Shown in pieces: positions 1 through 5,621 of a DNA stretch of 7,744 bases. Below the pieces are notes generated by a model that had not been told where the DNA came from, made no database searches, and saw only the letters and a program-made list of their open reading frames with translations. This stretch comes from Ardenticatenales bacterium (GTDB lineage: Bacteria; Chloroflexota; Anaerolineae; Ardenticatenales; Ardenticatenaceae): NCBI GenBank assembly GCA_013812995.1, contig JACCSL010000015.1, positions 1-7,744 on the forward strand. The letters are read 5' to 3'. Position 1 is the stretch's first letter. The number at the start of each line of letters is the position of its first letter. Position numbers and translations under genes: made by a program.

Positions 1-137
1 GGGAGCTTCTTGCCCCCGCAGGTGAACCGAACAGGGCTGGGTTGGCCTGGCAACTCGACCGAAGCCCCATTTTTAAGGGCCATAGTATAGCCAATTTTCA
101 CAACACAGCCCTCGCGAACCTCAAGTCCTTCCGCCAT
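1..137 (-). CDS. FKBP/SlyD-type peptidyl-prolyl cis-trans isomerase, N-terminal part
   Basis: Only the first 45 codons lie in the window; the gene continues past the left edge. The protein begins MAEGLEVREGCVVKIGYT, then has a short acidic/Gly turn, VELPGQPSPVRFTCGGKKLP. This follows the SlyD-like FKBP pattern: 'V..G..V.I.YT', an 'E.PG.P' stretch and 'F..G...L', the last normally leading into a PGxE/PGLE active-site loop that lies outside. FKBP PPIases catalyse prolyl bond isomerisation and act as folding helpers; no signal peptide is visible, so it is probably cytosolic. The ATG start is supported by a strong Shine-Dalgarno AGGAGGT at 147-141, only a few bases upstream. Its leader carries a terminator-like hairpin, and an IS element now separates it from its likely ancestral promoter. 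SlyD versus another short FKBP cannot be decided from this fragment. Confidence 0.75.
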   Translation of the reverse strand, partial: MAEGLEVREGCVVKIGYTMALKNGASVELPGQPSPVRFTCGGKKL

Positions 138-172
138 ACGACCTCCTCTTATGGCAACCTCTGGGGGTCACC

Positions 173-234
173 AAAAATAAAAGCACCCCACCACATCTCC
201 GTTACCGATGGTTTAGGCAGATGTGTTGGGGCGC
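173..234 (-). terminator. Terminator/attenuator hairpin in the FKBP gene leader
   Basis: Read on the minus strand, a 16-position stem (234-219 with 198-183) forms with one G:U pair and one A.G mismatch around a 20-nt loop. It is followed at once by TTTTATTTTT (182-173). This is the form of a Rho-independent terminator, and it points toward the FKBP gene that starts about 36 nt further on. No gene on this strand lies close upstream apart from the inserted tnpB, so it is either an attenuator in the FKBP leader or the end of a short transcript. No known riboswitch consensus was recognised. Confidence 0.6.
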
Positions 235-255
235 TTAATTGCATAACTGTTCAAC

Positions 256-400
256 GCAGACAAGACAATCTACCTTTGACACTCCCACGGTTAGAAACCG
301 TGGGATTCTCGCTTCAATCCAGAGTGCCCGCCGAAGCAGGTCTTATCTCCAGTCCACGAGCGTTTAGGCTGTCCGACAATCCGGCGGCCAGCACGTCTAA
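256..400 (-). ncRNA. Predicted omega RNA (reRNA) of the TnpB element, with guide
   Basis: In IS200/IS605 elements the guide RNA of TnpB overlaps the 3' end of tnpB and the right end, and its guide is the host sequence just beyond the element. Here the tnpB stop (316-314), GAAT, the right-end hairpin and TCAA are arranged in that way. The first bases after TCAA on the minus strand are AGGTAGATTGTCTTGT, which would be the guide for this insertion. The 5' boundary (about 400) is a guess based on typical lengths. RNA expression cannot be seen from sequence. Confidence 0.45.
283..305 (-). repeat. Right-end hairpin of the IS element
   Basis: TCCCACGGTT (283-292) and AACCGTGGGA (296-305) form a perfect 10-bp stem with a 3-nt loop. 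On the minus strand it is preceded directly by GAAT and followed 3 nt later by TCAA. This is the subterminal structure recognised by TnpA in IS608-like elements, and the 3' hairpin of the predicted omega RNA. Confidence 0.8.
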
Positions 401-1501
401 AAGTCCTTGATGCTTGATGTTGCGGGCGGCGTTGCGATCCCGCACCACCCGTTCACCACAACCTTGACAGACGAAGATACGATCTGAGAGCGAAAGCGTA
501 TTGAGATGCCCGCAGGGGGTGCCGTCCGCTTGCTCCCAGTGGAGCTTAGAGGAAGGGAAGAAACGGTCCACCTGATGAAACAGTTTGCCCTGCCACGCAC
601 ATTTGTACTCAAGTTGACGCAGAAATTCACCCCAGCCCGCATCATGCACGCTCTTGGCAAGGCGCGTGCGCGCCAAGCCCTTCACACTGAGTGCTTCCGC
701 AAAGATGCCTTGGTTCTCAGCCACCACTGCCGAACTCAGCTTGTGCAGGAAATCGCGCCGCGCATTCGCCACTCGCTCATGCAGCCGGGCGACTTTGCGC
801 GCCTGCTTCTGATAGCGCTGCGAGCCGCGCTGGCAGCGCGCCAGCGCCCGTTGCGCTTGGGCGAGTTTCTTTTCCAACCGTCGCAAGAAGCGCGGGGCCG
901 GAATGGCCTCCCCCTCGGAAGGCGTCAAAAAATCGATCAAGCCCAGGTCAATCCCAACCGTCGTCTCCGGCCCAATCCAGACGGGGCCGGGATCAGCGAC
1001 TTCCACCTCGCACAGAATCGAGACATACCAGCCACTGGCTTTGTGGCTCACCGTCGCCCGTTTGATGAGACCAACCACTGCGCGGCTTTTGCGAAAGCGC
1101 ACCCAGCCAATCTTGGGCAGATACACTTGATTCTCATGCACCTGCACGCTTTGCGGGTAGCTGAACGAGGGGGTCGTGCGCCGCTTGCTTTTGAAGTTGG
1201 GGAAATCACTCAGCCCCTTGAAGAAGCGACCAAAAGCATCGGCCAAGTGTTTGATCGGCTCTTGCAACACCTGCGAATGAATCTCGCGCAACCAAGCCGT
1301 ATCGACTTCCGCTTTCAAGGTCGTGAGCCGCGCCATCTGTTCCTTGAGCGAGGGGGCTTGGCCCGTTTCGCCATAGACCCCTTGCCGATAGGCGAACATC
1401 TCATTCCACACCCAGCGCGACGCCCCCGCATAGCGCCAGAACTGCGCTTCCTGCGCGCGGGTTGGTTTCAGTTTGAAGCGGAATGCTTTGTGGATGACCA
1501 T
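314..1501 (-). CDS. tnpB: TnpB RNA-guided nuclease (IS200/IS605 OrfB)
   Basis: The product is 395 aa from the ATG at 1501. The frame is open to a TTG at 1585, but MVIHKAFRFKLKPT is the standard TnpB N-terminus, so the ATG is preferred; an AGAGG lies about 13 nt upstream. TnpB is an omega-RNA-guided DNA endonuclease, ancestral to Cas12, that helps retain the element. Visible parts: N-terminal helical/WED-like region with LKPT; RuvC-I GIDLG (D185); a Lys/Arg-rich bridge region (about 205-250); RuvC-II IFAEAL (E269); zinc ribbon; RuvC-III RDRNAARNI (D355). All three catalytic acids are present. The zinc ribbon is odd: the second pair C345/C348 is intact, but the first CxxC is replaced by a stretch with H321, C330 and H332. 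The C-terminal SLNARGLEIRPA is typical of the family. The gene stops just before the right end and reads intact. Confidence 0.92.
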   Translation of the reverse strand: MVIHKAFRFKLKPTRAQEAQFWRYAGASRWVWNEMFAYRQGVYGETGQAPSLKEQMARLTTLKAEVDTAWLREIHSQVLQEPIKHLADAFGRFFKGLSDFPNFKSKRRTTPSFSYPQSVQVHENQVYLPKIGWVRFRKSRAVVGLIKRATVSHKASGWYVSILCEVEVADPGPVWIGPETTVGIDLGLIDFLTPSEGEAIPAPRFLRRLEKKLAQAQRALARCQRGSQRYQKQARKVARLHERVANARRDFLHKLSSAVVAENQGIFAEALSVKGLARTRLAKSVHDAGWGEFLRQLEYKCAWQGKLFHQVDRFFPSSKLHWEQADGTPCGHLNTLSLSDRIFVCQGCGERVVRDRNAARNIKHQGLLDVLAAGLSDSLNARGLEIRPASAGTLD

Positions 1502-1600
1502 AATAGCATTGGAACCTCTTGGTTCGCTTCGTTCAGTAACGCCATTTTCCCATCCCCTCGCGACAATTTCAATGCTTTTCAACAATGAATTTTCTTTGCC

Positions 1601-1643
1601 GGGCGATTCATCCCAGGGCTAAAGCCACTGGGCTTTCTCGCCC
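1601..1643 (-). repeat. Left-end nested hairpin of the IS element
   Basis: An inner hairpin (CCCAG 1612-1616 with CTGGG 1628-1632, extended by GGC/GCC, one bulged A) sits inside an outer inverted repeat (GGGCGA 1601-1606 with TCGCCC 1638-1643). On the minus strand AAAG (1636-1633) directly precedes the inner stem, as the left guide does in IS608. It lies upstream of tnpB, as expected for the left end. Confidence 0.7.
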
Positions 1644-1655
1644 TTACGTCTGTAA

Positions 1656-1684
1656 AGCATACCCCGTGCAGCAGACGCCGTCAA
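1656..1684 (-). promoter_or_regulatory. Minus-strand sigma-70-type promoter at the left flank of the IS
   Basis: TTGACG (1684-1679) and TATGCT (1661-1656) are separated by exactly 17 nt. The predicted start falls near 1649, essentially at the IS junction. The promoter now reads into the element and may transcribe tnpB. If the element is removed on paper, it would feed the 138-275 leader and the FKBP gene. This is motif evidence only. Confidence 0.5.
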
Positions 1685-1751
1685 AATACCTGTGCCCCCT
1701 GCAACCAGCTATGGTTCGGCACGTATAGCGCGTTGATTCTCGGGCGGTACC

Positions 1752-1780
1752 TTGTCGGCAATTTCGCAATCGTGTATCAT
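1752..1780 (+). promoter_or_regulatory. Sigma-70-type promoter of pspA-pspAA
   Basis: TTGTCG (1752-1757) and TATCAT (1775-1780) have a 17-nt spacer, with four and five matches to the -35 and -10 consensus. Transcription would start near 1787, giving a leader of about 50 nt before the pspA ATG. I saw no sigma-54 (-24/-12) element, so the PspF-type control of enterobacterial psp operons is not indicated. The rest of 1652-1838 shows no other clear feature on the plus strand. Confidence 0.6.
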
Positions 1781-1838
1781 CCAGCTGCTGTCAACCGCCG
1801 TCTGTACTCTGTTACGCCAGAAGGAAAGGACAGATTTA

Positions 1839-2585
1839 ATGGGATTAATATCACGCATGATCGCGCTCATCCGAGCCAAGATGAGCCAGTTGTTAGAAGG
1901 GGCTGAAGACCCTGGCACCGCTCTGGACTACTCCTACCAGCGCCAACTTCAACTCCTCCAGGATGTGAAGCGGGGGGTCGTGGAAGTCACCACCTCGCGC
2001 CGCCGCCTAGACCTCCAGGCGGGCAAGCTGCGGGAAAACGTGGAAAAGCTGGATGGTCAGGCCCGTACCGCTCTGGAGCAGAAGCGTGAGGACCTTGCCC
2101 GCCTGGCCCTTCAGCGCAAGCAGGCCGCGCAGATGCAACTCAACGACCTTGATACCCAGATTGCCTCCCTGGACCAGGAGCAGGCCAAGCTCCAGGACGC
2201 CGAGATGCGGTTACGCACCAAGGTCGAGTCGTTCCGCACCCGCAAGGAAACGATCAAGGCGCAGTACAGTGCCGCCGAGGCCCAGGTTCGTATCGGTGAG
2301 GCAGCGACAGGTCTCAGCGAAGAGATGGCGGATATTGGTCTCGCCATCGAGCGCGCCGAGCAAAAAACCGAGCAGATGAAGGCACGCTCGCTCGCGATTG
2401 ATGAACTGGTACAGATTGGTACCCTGGATGACCATATCGGCGGCGACATGCTTGACCGAGAGCTGGCCCAGTTGACCGCTGGCAGCGACATCGACCACGA
2501 GTTGGCCAATATGAAGCGGCAGATTGCCGCGCCGAAATCGACCCCTCAACTTACGACTGGCGAAGAGGAGGAAGTGAAAGAATGA
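1839..2585 (+). CDS. pspA: PspA/IM30 (Vipp1) family membrane-protecting protein
   Basis: The product is 248 aa. Family members are ESCRT-III-like proteins that bind stressed inner membrane, oligomerise into rods or rings and limit proton leakage. The N-terminus MGLISRMIALIRAKMSQLLEGAEDPG matches the family's amphipathic helix and 'AEDP' motif. The rest is almost all predicted coiled coil rich in Glu, Gln, Lys and Arg (about residues 28-200), including IERAEQKTEQMKARSLAIDEL, typical of the later helices, and the end is acidic (GEEEEVKE). There is no transmembrane segment. The frame stays open upstream to 1752, but AAGGAAAGGA at 1821-1830 places the start at 1839, and 1752 falls in the -35 box. 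The stop overlaps the start of the next gene (ATGA), so the two are translationally coupled. No pspB, pspC or pspF is present here. Confidence 0.9.
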   Translation: MGLISRMIALIRAKMSQLLEGAEDPGTALDYSYQRQLQLLQDVKRGVVEVTTSRRRLDLQAGKLRENVEKLDGQARTALEQKREDLARLALQRKQAAQMQLNDLDTQIASLDQEQAKLQDAEMRLRTKVESFRTRKETIKAQYSAAEAQVRIGEAATGLSEEMADIGLAIERAEQKTEQMKARSLAIDELVQIGTLDDHIGGDMLDRELAQLTAGSDIDHELANMKRQIAAPKSTPQLTTGEEEEVKE

Positions 2586-2869
2586 TTGTCCGCATTGCGA
2601 CCGAAGGTCAATACCGTCTTTCCAGTGCTCTGCTGGATCAGGTCAACGCGATGGACGACGAGCTGGTAGGGCGCATTGCCGAGTGCGACAAAGGAGAGTT
2701 CCAGGAAAAATTCAATGCGATTCTGGACCTCATTCGACAGGAGGGCGAGGAAGTGGGTGCCGACGAGCTCGTCGAATCCCATGTCATCCTTCCCGCCCCA
2801 GACCTGACACTGAATGAGGCCCGCGACTTCTTCACGGGCGATGGTCTCTTCCCCAACCATAACTCATAG
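2582..2869 (+). CDS. pspAA: PspAA-domain protein, partner of PspA
   Basis: The product is a 95-aa soluble protein. It starts MIVRIATEGQYRLSSALLDQVNAMDDELV and ends ESHVILPAPDLTLNEARDFFTGDGLFP. This matches the PspAA pattern I know: an 'I.TEGQY' strand, an 'LN.LD' helix, an 'SD/H-VILP-PD' strand, a helix and then 'GLIP'. PspAA is a small domain found next to PspA in archaea and several bacterial phyla. Its biochemical role is not established, and a regulatory or adaptor role for PspA is inference. The start is fixed by AGGAGG upstream and the 4-base ATGA overlap with pspA, implying coupled translation. It is the last gene of the operon, with a strong terminator 11 nt after the stop. Confidence 0.8.
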   Translation: MIVRIATEGQYRLSSALLDQVNAMDDELVGRIAECDKGEFQEKFNAILDLIRQEGEEVGADELVESHVILPAPDLTLNEARDFFTGDGLFPNHNS

Positions 2870-2879
2870 CCAAACAGAC

Positions 2880-2922
2880 GACACCAAAAAGCGCTGCCGA
2901 TTAGGCAGCGCTTTTTGGTGTC
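2880..2922. terminator. Bidirectional Rho-independent terminator, 19-bp perfect stem
   Basis: Bases 2880-2898 and 2904-2922 pair perfectly around the 5-nt loop GATTA. The stem contains an A5/T5 block next to the GC-rich core (AGCGCTGCC), so on either strand the core is followed by a T-tract. It sits between the convergent pspAA (stop 2869) and AAA+ ATPase (stop 2931) genes and should end both transcripts. Confidence 0.93.
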
Positions 2923-2930
2923 AGTTGCAA

Positions 2931-4256
2931 CTATGAGGGTCGCTTTTTTGTGCTTCGCACGAAGTAGGAAGACGCAGCGTCATCAAGTAGTTCTCTGGAA
3001 AGAACGGGGCGCGTCTGATTGAACCGCGCGATGTCGATGAGCTGCTCGATGAGGTCGCGGGGCTGGCAGGAGCGGAAGGGACGGTCATCTGGCAGATAGT
3101 ATGTCTGGACCAGGTATTTTAGGGCCTCGTCCTGGTAGGGAATGCCACGCGTCCGGCACACACGCATGAAAATTTCGCGGAACTCGGTAGGGGTGGGGTC
3201 CGGGAACTGAATCTTGTAGCGAATGCGCCGCAGGAAGGCCTCGTCCACAAGGTCATCGGGGTCGAGGTTCGTACTGAAGATGATAAGCGTGTCAAAGGGT
3301 ACCTCAATCTGGTGCCCCGTGACCAACGTGAGAAAATCGCGCCGCTTTTCCAGGGGCATAATCCAGCGATTCAACAGGGCCTGCGGGGGCATTGCCTGAC
3401 GGCCAAAGTCATCAATCAGGAAGATGCCGTTATTGGCGTTCATCTGGAACGGGGCGCGGTGGGTGCGCGTCGTCTTGTCGTAGGAAAGGTCCAGGTTCTC
3501 CATTACTAACTCGCCGCCGGCCATGATAACAGGACGCTTGATTCGCATCCAGCGCTGATCAAAGCGTTTGAGGAGCTTCGTCGAGACATCCTTGACCCGC
3601 TCGTGGTTCATCGGGTCGTAGAGCACCACGGTGTTGCCCTCCACATCAATGGCGTACGGGATAAAGATATTCCCTGGCATCATGCGGCCCATCGCATCGG
3701 CGGTGGCGGTCTTTCCATTGCCAGGGGCACCCCACAGGAAGATGGCCCGGCCCGAGTTCACTGCTGGCCCCACCTGCCGAATCGTCTGCTCCTTGAGAAC
3801 CAGATGCGCCAGTGCCTGCCGCACGATTCCCTGCGATATAGAACCAGACTCCACGGCCTGCGCCTCCACGGCCTGGCGGTACTGCGCCAGGGAAACGGGG
3901 GCCACGCCCACATAGCCATTGCGCTCCATCACCTCACGGGCGCGGCTGCGTCCCTTGTCTGTGAGGGAATATTGATAGCGTGTTGTACCGAGGCCACCCG
4001 CGTCTGCGCCGCGCACCTCAATCCAGTGCTCTTTCTGAAGATGGCTCAGAATGCTCTCAAGCACCTGCTGGAGCGGGAGCCCAATCTCCTGGGCCAGTTC
4101 CAGGCCCGCCAGAGTCCCTCGACTATACAGATGCTTTAGAAGCAAATCGCTGATCTGATCCGGGTGTAGGCCGGTTTCTTCCAGGTTCTGAGGGGTTTCC
4201 GGGAGGAAGGGAGGGGTGCCCTCAAAGTGTTGTGCCAATCGCTGTGCGGTATCCAC
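2931..4256 (-). CDS. AAA+ ATPase with N-terminal winged-helix region, function unknown
   Basis: The product is 441 aa. An N-terminal region (about 25-110) with 'NLEETGL', 'LLKHLYSRGTLAG.ELA..IGLP' and 'YSLTDKGR.RA' looks like a winged helix followed by a small linker domain. The AAA+ domain (about 165-415) has Walker A GAPGNGKT (176-183), Walker B IFLIDDFG (278-285), sensor-1 Asn330 in FSTN, arginines FLRRIR (343-346) as arginine-finger candidates, and QPRD (398-401) at the sensor-2 position. All ATPase motifs are intact, so activity is expected. I recognise the architecture as a widespread conserved ATPase but know no assigned function. Translation starts at GTG 4256 with AAGGA upstream; a nearby ATG at 4261 is out of frame. 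It lies 84 nt after clpX beyond a terminator and converges on pspA-pspAA. Confidence 0.85.
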   Translation of the reverse strand: MDTAQRLAQHFEGTPPFLPETPQNLEETGLHPDQISDLLLKHLYSRGTLAGLELAQEIGLPLQQVLESILSHLQKEHWIEVRGADAGGLGTTRYQYSLTDKGRSRAREVMERNGYVGVAPVSLAQYRQAVEAQAVESGSISQGIVRQALAHLVLKEQTIRQVGPAVNSGRAIFLWGAPGNGKTATADAMGRMMPGNIFIPYAIDVEGNTVVLYDPMNHERVKDVSTKLLKRFDQRWMRIKRPVIMAGGELVMENLDLSYDKTTRTHRAPFQMNANNGIFLIDDFGRQAMPPQALLNRWIMPLEKRRDFLTLVTGHQIEVPFDTLIIFSTNLDPDDLVDEAFLRRIRYKIQFPDPTPTEFREIFMRVCRTRGIPYQDEALKYLVQTYYLPDDRPFRSCQPRDLIEQLIDIARFNQTRPVLSRELLDDAASSYFVRSTKKRPS

Positions 4257-4285
4257 GCCATCTTCCTTTCTCAGAACTCACCAAA

Positions 4286-4312
4286 AAGGACTCTCTGGGG
4301 TAGAGAGTCCTT
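4286..4312 (-). terminator. Rho-independent terminator after clpX
   Basis: AAGGACTCTCT (4286-4296) and AGAGAGTCCTT (4302-4312) form an 11-bp stem with a 5-nt loop. On the minus strand the GC part is followed by TTTTT (4287-4283). It lies 28 nt after the clpX stop and about 30 nt before the ATPase GTG. That leaves no room for a promoter between, so the ATPase gene depends on read-through or on a promoter inside clpX. Confidence 0.85.
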
Positions 4313-4340
4313 CTATTTTACGTGCAGAGGACGTCGCAAA

Positions 4341-5621
4341 TCAAGCGGCGCGCTCCATATTCATCGGGAGCCTGTTGCCTGCCCGGTCGTAGACCAGGGG
4401 GGCTGCGCCGCCCTCGATGGTCTCAGCGGTAATTTCCACGCGCCCAATCTCGGGGTGGGAGGGAATCTCGTACATGATGTCCAACAGGGTGGACTCGATC
4501 ACCGTGCGCAGACCCCGAGCCCCGGTCTTGAGCTTGAGCGTCTTGCGGGCGGCAATGGCCAGGGCCTCCTCTGAGAAGGTGAGTTCCACCTCGTCCATGT
4601 GGAAGAGCTTCTGATACTGTTTGACGAGCGCGTTCTTGGGCTCGGTCAAGATGCGGATGAGCGTTTCCTCATCCATCTCTTCCACGCTGACGGAGACAGG
4701 CAGGCGACCCACAAATTCAGGAATCATCCCAAATCTCATGAGATCATCCGCCGTCACCCGCGCCATGATGTCGCCGGCTGCAATGGGTTCCTCTGAGGGG
4801 GTGCGGAAGCCAATCGAGCCCTTGGTGCCGATGCGCTCGTTGACCACCCGTTGAATCCCGTCGAAGGCTCCCCCACAGATGAAGAGAATATTCGTCGTAT
4901 CGATCTGGATAAAATCCTGGTGTGGATGCTTTCGGCCACCCTGCGGGGGCACATTCGCCACCGTGCCTTCGATGAGCTTGAGCAGCGCCTGCTGGACGCC
5001 CTCGCCGCTCACATCGCGCGTAATCGAGGGATTATCGCCGGACTTGCGCGCTGTCTTGTCGATCTCGTCGATGTAGACGATGCCTCGCTCGGCACGCCCC
5101 AGGTCAAAGTCGGCGGCCTGGATCAACTGAAGCAGGATATTCTCGACATCCTCCCCCACATAGCCCGCCTCTGTCAGAGCTGTGGCATCCGCGATACAGA
5201 AGGGAACATCCAGGATACGAGCCAGGGTCTGTGCGAGCAGCGTTTTGCCGCAGCCTGTCGGCCCCAGGAGCAGAATATTAGACTTCTGGAGTTCGACCTC
5301 GTCACTCCCCTTCTGGGCCCCAATGCGCTTGTAGTGGTTGTAGACGGCCACCGAGAGAACCTTCTTGGCCCGCTCCTGCCCAATCACGTACTGGTTCAGG
5401 CGGCGGTAAATCTCTTTCGGAGGAAGGAGCCGGGTGGTGAGAGGTTGGGTCCGCACGGTGGGGGCTTCTTCCTCTTCCAGAATCTCCTTGCACAAATCCA
5501 CGCACTCGTCACAGATGTAAACTGAGTTCGGGCCAGCGATCAGTCGGTTGACCTCGTCCTGCTCGCGGTTGCAAAAAGAACAGAACTGAACTCCCCCCCC
5601 GCGCTTACTCCTTCTTGCCAT
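4341..5621 (-). CDS. clpX: ClpX, ATP-dependent unfoldase of the Clp protease
   Basis: The product is 426 aa, the usual ClpX length. ClpX hexamers recognise tagged substrates, unfold them with ATP and pass them to ClpP. Visible motifs: N-terminal zinc-binding domain C14-x2-C17 and C37-x2-C40; Walker A GPTGCGKT (120-127); pore loop GYVG (153-156); Walker [10 protein letters not shown] (181-189); RKH pore-entrance motif (230-232); IGF loop (270-272), the ClpP-docking tripeptide; arginine finger in GRLP (R306); sensor-2 GAR (367-369). Nothing is missing. The frame is open to a TTG at 5645, but ATG 5621 has a GGGAGAG Shine-Dalgarno and gives the normal N-terminus. It overlaps the end of clpP by 17 bases, with its ribosome-binding site inside clpP, so translation is coupled. 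Its partner clpP appears catalytically dead. Confidence 0.96.
   Translation of the reverse strand: MARRSKRGGGVQFCSFCNREQDEVNRLIAGPNSVYICDECVDLCKEILEEEEAPTVRTQPLTTRLLPPKEIYRRLNQYVIGQERAKKVLSVAVYNHYKRIGAQKGSDEVELQKSNILLLGPTGCGKTLLAQTLARILDVPFCIADATALTEAGYVGEDVENILLQLIQAADFDLGRAERGIVYIDEIDKTARKSGDNPSITRDVSGEGVQQALLKLIEGTVANVPPQGGRKHPHQDFIQIDTTNILFICGGAFDGIQRVVNERIGTKGSIGFRTPSEEPIAAGDIMARVTADDLMRFGMIPEFVGRLPVSVSVEEMDEETLIRILTEPKNALVKQYQKLFHMDEVELTFSEEALAIAARKTLKLKTGARGLRTVIESTLLDIMYEIPSHPEIGRVEITAETIEGGAAPLVYDRAGNRLPMNMERAA

Larger units (their letters stand above)
276..1651 (-). mobile_element. IS200/IS605-family (IS608-like, IS1341-type) element carrying only tnpB
   Basis: On the minus strand the element can be bounded by signals known from IS608. 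On the left, a TTAC flank (1655-1652) is followed by a linker, an AAAG guide (1636-1633) and then a hairpin (1632-1612). On the right, a GAAT guide (309-306) directly abuts a 10-bp perfect hairpin (305-283), followed by the terminal TCAA (279-276). These match the TTAC/AAAG and GAAT/TCAA cleavage and guide tetranucleotides established for IS608. The element is about 1.38 kb and encodes only TnpB. There is no Y1 transposase (TnpA), so movement would need TnpA in trans. As expected for the family there is no target duplication and there are no terminal inverted repeats. The boundaries are inferred from motifs; comparison with an empty site would settle them. Confidence 0.75.

Noticed and set aside
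1502..1585. 28-codon N-terminal extension of TnpB from a TTG
   Set aside because: TnpB proteins start close to the 'KAF.F.L.PT' motif, and the extension overlaps IS left-end sequence without family resemblance.
506..1588. Long plus-strand reading frame (360 codons) opposite tnpB
   Set aside because: It is a mirror of the tnpB coding sequence, its product is low-complexity Arg/Leu/Pro-rich with no recognisable motif, and the minus-strand protein is clearly TnpB.
276..1651. CRISPR array or Cas12 effector
   Set aside because: The protein is TnpB-sized with IS ends, and there are no spaced direct repeats anywhere in the window.
1752..1838. 29-codon N-terminal extension of PspA
   Set aside because: The upstream TTG lies in the -35 box, and the Shine-Dalgarno plus family N-terminus (MGLISRM...) fix the start at 1839.
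1652..1838. Sigma-54 promoter or PspF site for pspA
   Set aside because: No GG-N10-GC type -24/-12 element was found; a sigma-70-type promoter explains the region better.
4851..5525. Plus-strand reading frame (224 codons) opposite clpX
   Set aside because: It is an antisense shadow of clpX, whose motifs are complete on the minus strand; no ribosome-binding site or family resemblance was seen.
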